From Abyssogena phaseoliformis symbiont OG214 (GTDB taxonomy: Bacteria; Pseudomonadota; Gammaproteobacteria; PS1; Pseudothioglobaceae): a DNA stretch of 64,000 bases. The notes under the pieces were generated by a model, which did no database searches, was not told the DNA's origin, and saw nothing but the letters and a program-made list of their open reading frames with translations. Of this stretch, positions 1 to 8,294 are shown piece after piece. Each line of letters opens with the position of its first letter. The stretch's first letter is position 1. The stretch covers positions 1,054,001 through 1,118,000 of the forward strand of contig NZ_AP012977.1 of the NCBI RefSeq assembly GCF_016592595.1, in the 5' to 3' direction. The translations under genes were made by a program, and so were the position numbers.

Positions 1-148
1 AACTTATTTTAGGATAAGCCAGTCTAATGCTATCCGTTGTTACGTAGCCCTCATGGGTTTGCAGCTTGCCCGAATTGATTTGTGCTTGAATTTGAGTGCG
101 ACTCACCCCAAGTTTACGTGCTGCTTGTGAAACGCTTAATTTAATCAC
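1..148 (-). CDS. Partial CDS, HTH-like N-terminus, function unknown
   Basis: This is the 5' part of a minus-strand gene that runs off the left edge; 49 codons are visible. It begins with a GTG at 146-148, five bases after a GGAGG ribosome binding site at 154-158; the overlapping ATGs at 148-153 run straight into TGA. The visible peptide begins VIKLSVSQAARKLGVSRTQI, which looks like a short helix-turn-helix or excisionase-like DNA-binding fold (SQAARKLGVSRTQIQ). The downstream domain lies outside the window, so function cannot be given. It is the last visible gene after hemD in the same direction, with a gap of about 36 bases. Confidence 0.6.
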   Translation of the reverse strand, partial: MIKLSVSQAARKLGVSRTQIQAQINSGKLQTHEGYVTTDSIRLAYPKIS

Positions 149-184
149 ATCATCCTCCAAAAGCCATCAAAGATAGCTGATAAA

Positions 185-934
185 TTAACTAGGTTTTACT
201 GGTTTGTCAAGTGTATTAAGATTTGTTAAAACTGAAATAATACCATTATCATTAGTATTCGGCGTGACCAATACTTTATCAAACCCGATTGAATTAACAT
301 AAGTTTTTATTCTGTCACTTAAAACCACTAATAAATATTTTTTAAGCTTACTAATATCAAGAATTTGGCTGGATATTTCTACTAGTGATTTCATGCTGTC
401 TATGCTGGTAATGCTAATAATACCTTCATTGCTTGATAACAGTTCATCAAGTGATTGACGATGTAGAGCGTTAATATCATGACTCACACGCTCATACACT
501 TCAACGTATTCAACTTGATTATCTTGCTTAATTAGGCCTTGCTTTAAGGTTTCTCTACCGCCTCTACCTCTAAAAATTAAAATCGTTTTATGATGCAAGT
601 ACTTCACACTATCAAGCGCTAAAAGCGCTTCACTGGAAGTGTTTTCTCTAGGAAAGTCGTCAATCTTTGTGTCATTCTCGCTTAGTTTTCTGGCGGTAGC
701 ACTACCCACTGCAAAAATCTGATGATAACTCATTATTTTAAGAATTTTTAAGCCGTGTTCAACAGCATTGGCACTAATAAAAATAACCACATCATAATGA
801 CTTTTTTCTGCCTTGGCATCAATAGGATTAAGCCTTAACGTTGGAAACAAAAGTGGCTTATTGCCACTTTTAAGCACCATAGATTGTAGTTCTTTTACTT
901 GTAAAAGTGGTCTAGTTAGTAATACATTCACCAA
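185..934 (-). CDS. hemD: Uroporphyrinogen-III synthase
   Basis: HemD cyclises hydroxymethylbilane with inversion of ring D to give uroporphyrinogen III, the branch point to heme, siroheme and cobalamin. The siroheme branch matters here because DsrAB needs it. The 249-residue length and overall pattern (N-terminal LLTRP, the ISANAVEHGLKIL segment and the later GRGGRETL segment) fit the poorly conserved HemD family. The start is a TTG at 932-934 directly abutting the TAG of the upstream gene; a GTG one codon further in (929-931) is equally possible, and AGGA at 941-944 could serve either. It is probably cotranscribed with the upstream 197-residue gene. Confidence 0.85.
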   Translation of the reverse strand: MVNVLLTRPLLQVKELQSMVLKSGNKPLLFPTLRLNPIDAKAEKSHYDVVIFISANAVEHGLKILKIMSYHQIFAVGSATARKLSENDTKIDDFPRENTSSEALLALDSVKYLHHKTILIFRGRGGRETLKQGLIKQDNQVEYVEVYERVSHDINALHRQSLDELLSSNEGIISITSIDSMKSLVEISSQILDISKLKKYLLVVLSDRIKTYVNSIGFDKVLVTPNTNDNGIISVLTNLNTLDKPVKPS

Positions 935-1528
935 CTAAAATCCTAGTATTTCGGCAATAATTCGTATTTTATTCAACGTTTCACTTTCTGCATGCTTGCA
1001 AATAAGTACAGTTTTTGTGTTAATAAGCGATATGTCTTGTAAAAAATCCCGAATTTGCTTTTCATCCCAAACATTAGAAGTGTAAAGAATGGGCAATTGA
1101 TTAAAATACAAATGCTTGTTTGCTATTAACTTAGTATTTAAATCAAATTTAAATTTTTTGTCAGATTGGAAGCACAATTGATAGCCATTTAATACCGCCA
1201 TTATTTCAGCATTTAGCTGCTCATCAAGTTCACAAAATAAGATAAATTGAGATTGATATTGGTGGATTGGTTTAAGTTTTGATGCAAGTTGAGTTGCATC
1301 TAATAATTGAGTCTGATCAATAGATATAACCAATTCAAACACCTCATCAGAGTCTTCTAATTCTGTAAATATTTGCTCAAGATCTTCTTCAGTGTCAATT
1401 TTTAAAGCCAAGGCTTTGAATAAGGTTGAGTAATAATCAAAACGCCATTCATTAGGCAAATCATCAGGGTAAAAATCGTCAAGTAAATCTAAGCCACTGC
1501 GGCCAATTAAAAATTCTGTTTTGTTCAT
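935..1528 (-). CDS. Uncharacterised protein, weakly DUF72/YecE-like
   Basis: This 197-residue soluble protein is one I do not recognise with certainty. The first 40 residues (FLIGRSGLDLL, then FYPDDLPNEW and a YYSTLF segment) resemble the opening of DUF72/YecE proteins, which usually read GTSGW...FYP..LP...YY...F. The rest is acidic and lacks other clear signatures, and it is shorter than typical DUF72 proteins (about 240-270 residues). It directly abuts hemD and is divergent from yrbG, with 59 bases between. No signal peptide or membrane segment is seen. A function should not be inferred from the neighbour. Confidence 0.6.
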   Translation of the reverse strand: MNKTEFLIGRSGLDLLDDFYPDDLPNEWRFDYYSTLFKALALKIDTEEDLEQIFTELEDSDEVFELVISIDQTQLLDATQLASKLKPIHQYQSQFILFCELDEQLNAEIMAVLNGYQLCFQSDKKFKFDLNTKLIANKHLYFNQLPILYTSNVWDEKQIRDFLQDISLINTKTVLICKHAESETLNKIRIIAEILGF

Positions 1529-1587
1529 TTGGTTTTATATGTCTTTATAATAAGTGAAAGTTTTATACAAAGATCTCTTTATTAATT

Positions 1588-2541
1588 ATGCCGGATATTC
1601 TACTACCAATTATTGCCTTATTATCAGGTTTTGTACTTTTAATTTGGAGTGCGGATGAATTTACTGAAAATGGGGCAAAAATTGCCAATATCTTTAAAGT
1701 ATCGCCACTCATTATTGGATTAATTATCTTTGGATTTGGCACCAGCGTACCTGAAATGTTAGTATCAGCACTTGCTGCCATGGAGGGCAATACAGGACTT
1801 AGTATTGGTAATGCGATTGGTTCTAATATTTTTAATATTGCGCTTGTATTAGGCATTAGTGCAATTATTGCTCCAATTGAAGTGCAAGGGGATATTTTTA
1901 AAAAAGAATGGCTGTTTTTAATGATTGCCACACTTTATGCAGGGCTACTGTTGTGGGATTATCGTCTTGATTTTACAGACGGCATGGTTTTATTATCTTT
2001 ACTGATTTTATTTTTTGCTTATACCTTTAAGCAAGCAAAAAATAAAACGCATCATGAATTTGACAAACTTGAACATAATGTGAGCAAAGCTCAGGTTAAA
2101 AAAACTTGGGTAATGTTGATTGTGGGTTTGGTGGTTTTAGTCTCTAGTGCAAAACTTGTGGTTTGGGGTGGTGTGGAAGTGGCCAAAGTATTTGGTGTTT
2201 CAGATTTAATTATTGGGCTTAGCGTAGTAGCACTAGGTACCAGTCTACCAGAATTGGCAGTATCAATCGCAAGCGTTCTGAAGAAGCAACATGCAATGGT
2301 GGTAGGTAATATAATTGGCTCTAATCTATTTAACACTATTGCCGTATTGGCCATACCAGGATTAATCCACCCATCAGATGTGCCAGTAGAGGTTATTAGT
2401 AGAGACTACCCAGTCATGTTATTATTGACTATTTTACTGTTTGTTGTCTCTTATAAATTTAACAAAAAATACATTATTAATCGTTTTGAAGGGTTTGTGC
2501 TTATTGGGGTATTTGGTCTTTATATGTGGCAATTATTTTGA
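1588..2541 (+). CDS. yrbG: CaCA-family sodium/calcium antiporter, YrbG-like
   Basis: This is an inner-membrane cation/Ca2+ exchanger of 317 residues. It shows the two inverted alpha repeats diagnostic of the CaCA superfamily: GTSVPE at residues 51-56 with GNAIGSN at 74-80, and GTSLPE at 217-222 with GNIIGSN at 240-246. These carry the acidic and polar ion-binding residues. About ten hydrophobic segments are split by a charged loop near residues 148-172. Its 3' end overlaps tsaE by 16 bases, so the two are probably cotranscribed. The exact ion specificity cannot be read from the sequence. Confidence 0.9.
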   Translation: MPDILLPIIALLSGFVLLIWSADEFTENGAKIANIFKVSPLIIGLIIFGFGTSVPEMLVSALAAMEGNTGLSIGNAIGSNIFNIALVLGISAIIAPIEVQGDIFKKEWLFLMIATLYAGLLLWDYRLDFTDGMVLLSLLILFFAYTFKQAKNKTHHEFDKLEHNVSKAQVKKTWVMLIVGLVVLVSSAKLVVWGGVEVAKVFGVSDLIIGLSVVALGTSLPELAVSIASVLKKQHAMVVGNIIGSNLFNTIAVLAIPGLIHPSDVPVEVISRDYPVMLLLTILLFVVSYKFNKKYIINRFEGFVLIGVFGLYMWQLF

Positions 2542-2996
2542 AATTAACCCTTCACAGCGAGTCTGAGACTTATGATTTTGCGCATCAATTAGCTCAGTGT
2601 ACTCAGTTGATTGATAACTCTATTATTATTTATTTAGAGGGTGATTTAGGCGTTGGAAAAACCACATTAGCTAGAGGGTTTATTCAATTTTATGGATTTG
2701 ATCGAGTTAAAAGCCCTACCTACTCTCTAGTAGAAAGCTATGTTAATGATAAGGTCAATATCCACCACTTTGACTGTTATCGATTAAGCGATGCACAAGA
2801 GTTAGAATATATTGGTATTCGCGAATATTTAGCACCCGGTCATATTCAACTGATTGAGTGGGCAGACCTAGGTAAAGGCATGATTTCGCCAGCAGACATG
2901 GTGATTAAAATTACTGATGATTTTGATAAGCGTGAACTAGAAATTATCACACATACACAAATTGGAAGTCAGCTACTCACATGTATCAATTTATAA
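2526..2996 (+). CDS. tsaE: tRNA threonylcarbamoyladenosine biosynthesis ATPase TsaE
   Basis: TsaE is the P-loop ATPase that cycles the TsaB-TsaD complex during t6A37 modification of ANN-decoding tRNAs. The Walker A motif GDLGVGKTT is at residues 39-47, followed by SPTYSLVE at 63-70, HFDCYRL around residue 80 and the IEWAD segment, all in family order; 156 residues is the normal size. The start is a GTG at 2526, inside the end of yrbG, and the 3' end overlaps the amidase gene by 16 bases. The tsaE-amidase order is common in gammaproteobacteria. Confidence 0.95.
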   Translation: MAIILKLTLHSESETYDFAHQLAQCTQLIDNSIIIYLEGDLGVGKTTLARGFIQFYGFDRVKSPTYSLVESYVNDKVNIHHFDCYRLSDAQELEYIGIREYLAPGHIQLIEWADLGKGMISPADMVIKITDDFDKRELEIITHTQIGSQLLTCINL

Positions 2997-4189
2997 AAAA
3001 TATCAAATACAACTTCTTTCAATTCAATAAACAAACAAAGCCTTCTTTGTTTATTGGAAAGATGCATTTATTCGTCTTATTCTCTTTATTATTAGGCAAT
3101 GTTTATGCAGACAATAAAACCACGCTGTTTGACTTTCGTTTTTGGACATCGCCTGAGCGAACTAGAATTGTCATTGACATTGAACCAAACGTCAGGTTCT
3201 CGATTAATGATCAAAAAAATCAAGTTGTTTTAAAAATTAAGAATGCAAAACTACTTAGTCGAACTTACAAAAAGCTTTTTTATCAAGATCAACGCATTAA
3301 AAAAACACGCATTAAGCGTGATAAAAATACATTGATATTTACGTTTAAAACCACTAAGAATTATCATGTTAAAAGTTATACCCTAAAACCAAATAATCGC
3401 TATCGACACCATCGCCTGGTTGTGGATTTAACAGATAAAAAATCCGCAACGATTAAATCACGCGCAAAGCTCAATAAACAGGCAATCAAACAACCAAATA
3501 AGGCTAAAAATAAAACCAAAATCGTTTTAATTGACGCAGGTCATGGTGGCGAAGACTCAGGTGCGGTGGGTTATCAGCTCTCAAAAGAAAAACACATTAC
3601 CTTGAAAATTGCTAAAAAATTAGCAAAAAAAATCAATCGAACCCGAGGCATGAAAGCCATCCTTACTAGACAAGGGGATTACTATGTCGGTTTGACTAAG
3701 CGTATTCGTATCGCCCAAGCCAATTATGCTTCGTTATTTATTTCAATTCATGCTGATTCAGTCAAACGTACAGGCGCTAGAGGCGCTTCAGTTTATACCT
3801 TGTCAGAACGTGGCGGTTCAACCAAATTTGCTAGAGATTTAGAAAAATCACAAAACACAGTTGACCAATTTGGCATTAAGGAGGCGTTAATTAAAGAAGA
3901 TCAATACTTGAATAAAATTTTATGGGATTTTTCTAGAAAAGACCGAGACATTCAAAGCCAAAAACTAGGGTCAAAAATTCTCAAACGAATGGGTAGAATT
4001 GGTTATTTGCATAAAAAAACACCACAAAAGGCAAACTTTGTTGTCTTAAAAACACCTTCTATTCCTTCTATACTAGTTGAAACTGCGTTTATTTCTAGCC
4101 CTGAGGAGGAAAAACGACTTAACAATTCAAAAGAACAGAATAAGATTGCCAATGCAATTTATCAAGGAATTTTAGATTATTACAAATAG
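2981..4189 (+). CDS. amiC: N-acetylmuramoyl-L-alanine amidase, AmiC/AmiB type
   Basis: This is a periplasmic zinc amidase that cleaves the bond between MurNAc and the stem peptide, used to split daughter cells. An N-terminal AMIN domain (about residues 45-150, beginning TLFDFRFWTSPERTR) is followed by a basic linker and an Amidase_3 domain from about residue 178. The latter carries DAGHGG, SIHADS and LVETAFIS, which hold the zinc ligands and catalytic glutamate. A start at Met28 (3062) would give a clean signal peptide ending in VYA; the upstream start at 2981 overlaps tsaE. No LysM domain is visible. AmiC versus AmiB cannot be settled. Confidence 0.92.
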   Translation: MYQFIKNIKYNFFQFNKQTKPSLFIGKMHLFVLFSLLLGNVYADNKTTLFDFRFWTSPERTRIVIDIEPNVRFSINDQKNQVVLKIKNAKLLSRTYKKLFYQDQRIKKTRIKRDKNTLIFTFKTTKNYHVKSYTLKPNNRYRHHRLVVDLTDKKSATIKSRAKLNKQAIKQPNKAKNKTKIVLIDAGHGGEDSGAVGYQLSKEKHITLKIAKKLAKKINRTRGMKAILTRQGDYYVGLTKRIRIAQANYASLFISIHADSVKRTGARGASVYTLSERGGSTKFARDLEKSQNTVDQFGIKEALIKEDQYLNKILWDFSRKDRDIQSQKLGSKILKRMGRIGYLHKKTPQKANFVVLKTPSIPSILVETAFISSPEEEKRLNNSKEQNKIANAIYQGILDYYK

Positions 4190-4199
4190 TCCAAGTGGG

Positions 4200-4541
4200 T
4201 TATTTTTTATCTGATTTATCAGGCGCGTGTTCCTCTTTTGGTGGCTCGTAGTTTGGGTCATTTGGGTTCATAAATACAAAGTGATAATCGCTGTCTTTGT
4301 CTATTTGGTCAAAATCCACTACCATGCCTTTAAGTAGTGCTTTTTGCTCATAAGCAAGAACGTACTCAACACCATTAGATTCAAGATGGATATCACTATC
4401 ATTGCGATCATCAAAACCCATTAAATACTGAAAGCCATTGTCAGTTTTATCAACAGCAAAGCGAATGAACAGCCCCTGTGTTTCTGGATTATGGGTTGAT
4501 AAAATAATTTCATCTGCTGCTTTTTTTGTAATTGTAATCAT
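4200..4541 (-). CDS. dsrR: DsrR, IscA/HesB-fold protein of the dsr operon
   Basis: DsrR is the A-type-carrier-like protein found at the end of dsr operons of sulfur oxidisers. The fold is that of IscA/HesB (ITITKKAADEI start and a YLMGFDD segment), but the 113 residues contain no cysteine, so the three metal-binding cysteines of true IscA proteins are missing. This is known for Allochromatium vinosum DsrR, where a role in dsr gene expression rather than Fe-S transfer has been proposed. It overlaps the end of dsrN by 4 bases and is the last gene of the operon; the convergent amidase gene ends 10 bases away. dsrS does not follow. Confidence 0.88.
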   Translation of the reverse strand: MITITKKAADEIILSTHNPETQGLFIRFAVDKTDNGFQYLMGFDDRNDSDIHLESNGVEYVLAYEQKALLKGMVVDFDQIDKDSDYHFVFMNPNDPNYEPPKEEHAPDKSDKK

Positions 4542-5914
4542 AATTTTTGATTTTTAATCTTACTTATAAAGTTAACAAATTGCACAACCCACGCATTGCC
4601 TGCCACGTTGCGCAAGTGTGTATACGAAGCTAAAAGGTTGTGCTTAATAATGCCATCGAACTTATTATCCACACCCACACCACGCAAAACCTTAAAAGCA
4701 TAACGTGTATTGGAGTTAAGATTTTTAAGCTTTGAATAGTGAAACTCGTGTGCATAAATACGCTTAGACACGCCAGACCAACAATGCTCATCGGTTGGTT
4801 CCAACTCAACATAGCCCCTACCAATAGGTTTCGGTGTCATATGCGTATCTGCATCAATCACACCTACCATTGGATAGGTTTGTTTATTATAGGTAATACT
4901 GTTGGTTAAATACATCAAGCCACCACATTCCACGTACGTTGGCAGACCTTGTTCTATTTTAGTTTTAATATCTTCTAATAAGCGTTGATTGGCATTTAAC
5001 GCCTTAAGTTGCATTTCTGGAAACCCGCCGCCGATAAACAACCCATCGCATACTGGTAAATTATTTTCTTTAAGTGTGTCAAAATATTTTATGTTAACAC
5101 TTAATGATTCAAATTTATCCAAATCATCTTGGTAATAAAAACCAAATGCACTATCTTTAGCAATAGCAACCGTGGTTTTTTCCTTAATTATACCAGTGTT
5201 AATAATTTGCTTATTAGGTTTAATACAAGTCAGATTCATTAATGCATTAAGGTCAACTTGATCGGCAATAATATTGGCAATTTTGTTGATAAAAGTTTGC
5301 GATTGTGGCGTTTCATTGGCAGGCATTAAACCCAGATGACGCTCATCAATCACCAATGCTTTAGAGCGACGCACACAGCCTAATACAGGAATATCAGTAT
5401 AATGTTCAATCGCTTGAATTAATTTTGACTGATGGCGCTCACTGGCTACTTTATTAAGGATAACGCCAGCAATATCTATATTTTTATCAAACACCTGATA
5501 GCCACTAAGTAGTGGTGCAACACCACGAGTAATGCCTGTGCTGTCAATTACTAATACTACAGGGATGTTTAACAATTTAGCAAGATCAGCATTGGCATCA
5601 CCACCAGTAACACTCATGCCATCAAACAAACCTTTATTGCCTTCAATAATAGTAAGGTCACTATTGACACTTTGATTGTTATACAATTGGATGATTTCAT
5701 CATCAGTCATGTTGTAAAAATCTAGGTTATAACAAGGGTTGCCACTGGCTTGAGCAAGCCAAATAGGGTCAATATAATCAGGCCCTTTTTTAAAGGCTTG
5801 AACTTTTAAAGACTGTTGTTTAAACGCAGCGCATAACCCCAAACTAACAACAGTTTTGCCTGAAGATTTATGAGCAGCAGATAGGTAAAATGATGAAGGC
5901 GTTATCTGCCTCAT
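4538..5914 (-). CDS. dsrN: DsrN, siroheme amidase of the CobB/CbiA type
   Basis: DsrN resembles cobyrinic acid a,c-diamide synthase and is thought to amidate siroheme to the siro(heme)amide of DsrAB, using glutamine and ATP. The N-terminal half has the P-loop-like AAHKSSGKTVVSLGL at about residues 13-27 and the KKGPDYIDP segment; the C-terminal half is a class I glutamine amidotransferase domain with FIGGGFPEMQ and the nucleophile region YVECGGLMYL. At 458 residues it is of family size. It lies between dsrP and dsrR in the canonical order, which favours this role over cobalamin synthesis. Confidence 0.92.
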   Translation of the reverse strand: MRQITPSSFYLSAAHKSSGKTVVSLGLCAAFKQQSLKVQAFKKGPDYIDPIWLAQASGNPCYNLDFYNMTDDEIIQLYNNQSVNSDLTIIEGNKGLFDGMSVTGGDANADLAKLLNIPVVLVIDSTGITRGVAPLLSGYQVFDKNIDIAGVILNKVASERHQSKLIQAIEHYTDIPVLGCVRRSKALVIDERHLGLMPANETPQSQTFINKIANIIADQVDLNALMNLTCIKPNKQIINTGIIKEKTTVAIAKDSAFGFYYQDDLDKFESLSVNIKYFDTLKENNLPVCDGLFIGGGFPEMQLKALNANQRLLEDIKTKIEQGLPTYVECGGLMYLTNSITYNKQTYPMVGVIDADTHMTPKPIGRGYVELEPTDEHCWSGVSKRIYAHEFHYSKLKNLNSNTRYAFKVLRGVGVDNKFDGIIKHNLLASYTHLRNVAGNAWVVQFVNFISKIKNQKL

Positions 5915-5926
5915 TATAAATTAAAA

Positions 5927-7129
5927 TTAGCTTTTATGGTGTGGACCAGTCACATCATCTGCCAAACTTTCTGGCAAGAATGCTAAGAATTTAACCAAGA
6001 ATGTCACCGCAATGATTGCCAAAGCAACGCCACCAATACCAAGAGAAATCTCTGGCAGTGAAGCTGAATACTGAGCAACACCGCCATAACCTTCTAAAAT
6101 TTCCTTACCTGGGAATAATTCCATTGGATAAGCCTGACCACCGATGATGATAACGTACAATTGAATAAGTCCACCAATAATAATCAACACAGAAGCCAGA
6201 CCTAACATTGAGCGATTGCCCTTAGTCACAGGATGATAAATCAATGCCATTGGAATAAGCCCACCTAAAATAATTTGCCCATACCAAAATAATTTTGTAT
6301 AAATACCGCCATCAAAAAGAATGAAGTTTTCAACGCCAGTGTTTTCCGCTAAGTACAAATTACCCAAATGATGCACAGCCACAAAATACATAACCGCCGC
6401 TACAAACACACCCAAAAGGCTACTCAAACGATTAACCATAGCATCCCCTAAAGGCCTGTTAGTCCACTGATAACTTGCCATTAAAATGAGTATAAAAAAT
6501 GCCAAACCAAACGCAAAGGACATAATGATAAACATCGGTGCCATAATAACGGCGTCATAAGCCTGTCTAACGACTAAAAATCCAAAAATAGAACCAGTAC
6601 CTGTGGTTAAAATTAAACGCCAACCAAAAGCAACCAAACCAGCTTTACGGCTAAATTTATTCATACGACGTTCAAACATCATCCACAAATAAACAGCGAC
6701 CACGACAAAAAAACCATTATATAAAATAATATTCCAAGCAAAGATTGATTTAAAATTATATTCAGTCATGGCAACAATCAAACGATCTGGGCGACCTAAA
6801 TCAAGTACCAATACCATTAAACCGCCGGCCAATAATGACAACGCAACCAAACCAGATAAGCGTGATAAAGGCTTATATAGTTTTTTATTAAACACAGAAG
6901 AAATTGAAGCCACGTTTAGCGCACCACTCGCCGCCACTATCAAAAACAAAGCAAACACATGTGGCATACCCCACACAATACGATTACTCATACCAGTCAC
7001 AAAATGACCATGATGTTCCATATAGTACACACTACCTAGTGCAGCCAAAACTAAAATTCCCAGCCCTGCAACCAATATATAAAACCCTAGGCTTTTTCCT
7101 TCAATTTGTTCAAAACGAATATTGCTCAT
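5927..7129 (-). CDS. dsrP: DsrP, NrfD-like membrane subunit of DsrMKJOP
   Basis: DsrP is a polytopic quinone-interacting membrane protein of the NrfD/PsrC family, the anchor of the DsrMKJOP complex that couples DsrC redox chemistry to the quinone pool. The 400-residue sequence has about ten hydrophobic helices, with typical segments such as GGLMVLVLDLGRPDR and the MSFAFGLAFF helix. It follows dsrO with a 25-base gap and precedes dsrN. No cofactor-binding cysteines are seen, as expected for the family. Confidence 0.95.
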   Translation of the reverse strand: MSNIRFEQIEGKSLGFYILVAGLGILVLAALGSVYYMEHHGHFVTGMSNRIVWGMPHVFALFLIVAASGALNVASISSVFNKKLYKPLSRLSGLVALSLLAGGLMVLVLDLGRPDRLIVAMTEYNFKSIFAWNIILYNGFFVVVAVYLWMMFERRMNKFSRKAGLVAFGWRLILTTGTGSIFGFLVVRQAYDAVIMAPMFIIMSFAFGLAFFILILMASYQWTNRPLGDAMVNRLSSLLGVFVAAVMYFVAVHHLGNLYLAENTGVENFILFDGGIYTKLFWYGQIILGGLIPMALIYHPVTKGNRSMLGLASVLIIIGGLIQLYVIIIGGQAYPMELFPGKEILEGYGGVAQYSASLPEISLGIGGVALAIIAVTFLVKFLAFLPESLADDVTGPHHKS

Positions 7130-7154
7130 AAAATTCCCAAATTAAATTTATTAT

Positions 7155-7886
7155 TTAAATACCACTATAGCGTACGCCAGTATTTAGATTAAGGTCTGCT
7201 CTGATTTGTGCAGATTGAACTGTTTTTAAGGTTTGATTAATTTTGCTTGATGCATCATACAAATCACCAAAAATAACAGCATCACTGTTTACACTTGTAA
7301 CACAAGCAGGCACTTCACCTTTATCAACCTTGTGTACACACATCGTGCAAGACTCAACAGTGCCTTTACCGCGAGGCATGTGTTCTTTTTGATTGCTTAG
7401 TGTCTCATGTACAAACGAGCGAGCATCATACGGACAAGCCATCATGCAATAACGACAACCAATACATAAATGTTTATCTACCAATACAATGCCGTCTTCA
7501 CGTTTCATAGAAGCATTTGTTGGACAAACATCAACGCAAGGTGGCTCTTCGCAATGCTGACACATGAGTGCAAGATTACTTACTTTACCAGTCGCTTTAT
7601 CTTTAACTTTAACTTTTTTAATCCAGCCTGGTTTTTGACTGCCTGTTGAATGTAGCTCTGAACCCCAACCTTGTTCTTTTTGACAAGCACTAACCATACC
7701 ATCAATATCAGCCTCGGTTAACTTATTGGTATCAATCAACATACCCCAACGTTTTTCATTGGTCACTGGCACCTTGTTAGTACTAGCGAATGTTGTAAGT
7801 GTAATGCCACTAGCAACTGTGACAACACCAATCGTTGTTGCACTCGTGGTTTTGATAAAATCACGACGATTTAATGTTTTATTCAT
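7155..7886 (-). CDS. dsrO: DsrO, periplasmic ferredoxin-like Fe-S subunit
   Basis: DsrO is the periplasmic iron-sulfur subunit of DsrMKJOP. The N-terminus carries a twin-arginine signal (LNRRDFIKTT followed by a hydrophobic stretch), so it is exported folded by Tat. Cysteine clusters CQHCEEPPCVDVCP, CIGCRYCMMACP and CTMCV...C support several 4Fe-4S centres. I place the start at the ATG at 7884-7886, which overlaps the dsrJ stop as ATGA; the reading frame is open 14 codons further upstream but that would lie inside dsrJ and bury the Tat signal. The protein is then 243 residues. Confidence 0.95.
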   Translation of the reverse strand: MNKTLNRRDFIKTTSATTIGVVTVASGITLTTFASTNKVPVTNEKRWGMLIDTNKLTEADIDGMVSACQKEQGWGSELHSTGSQKPGWIKKVKVKDKATGKVSNLALMCQHCEEPPCVDVCPTNASMKREDGIVLVDKHLCIGCRYCMMACPYDARSFVHETLSNQKEHMPRGKGTVESCTMCVHKVDKGEVPACVTSVNSDAVIFGDLYDASSKINQTLKTVQSAQIRADLNLNTGVRYSGI

Positions 7887-8266
7887 AAGGAGTCTTCCTT
7901 TGGTGTCGTGCGGTGACAACTGAAGCAATCAAGACTAACACTGACTTGTTCATGACAATCTGAACAAAATTGACCCTTCTTATCAACTGAATGATACTGG
8001 TTGTTTGTCTTATCTTTATTGGCATGACATGACACACAGCCTTTTAAAGAATATTCATCCGTTCGCACGCCTTGGCGTAAAGTTTTATCACGCTTATGGC
8101 GTAAAAATTCAGGATGCATTTTCCGAATAATCGAAACACTTTCATGAAATACTTTGCCAGATGCCTTGATAGAACTAGCCTGCTCACCAAGACTAGCATG
8201 CTCGTTAGTATGCGCAAACACACTGCTTACCAACAAAGTTAAAAAAATAACCAACAAACGATTCAT
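7883..8266 (-). CDS. dsrJ: DsrJ, triheme c-type cytochrome
   Basis: DsrJ is the periplasmic multiheme subunit of DsrMKJOP. The 127-residue protein starts with a Sec signal peptide (MNRLLVIFLTLLVSSVFA) and carries three CxxCH heme c attachment sites: CVSCH, CSDCH and CFSCH. Three hemes is the family number; one of them has unusual axial ligation in characterised homologues. The stop overlaps the dsrO start by 4 bases, indicating translational coupling. The gene begins 28 bases downstream of dsrL. Confidence 0.95.
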   Translation of the reverse strand: MNRLLVIFLTLLVSSVFAHTNEHASLGEQASSIKASGKVFHESVSIIRKMHPEFLRHKRDKTLRQGVRTDEYSLKGCVSCHANKDKTNNQYHSVDKKGQFCSDCHEQVSVSLDCFSCHRTTPKEDSL

Positions 8267-8294
8267 AATTTTATTCCGCTTAGATTAAATTGAG

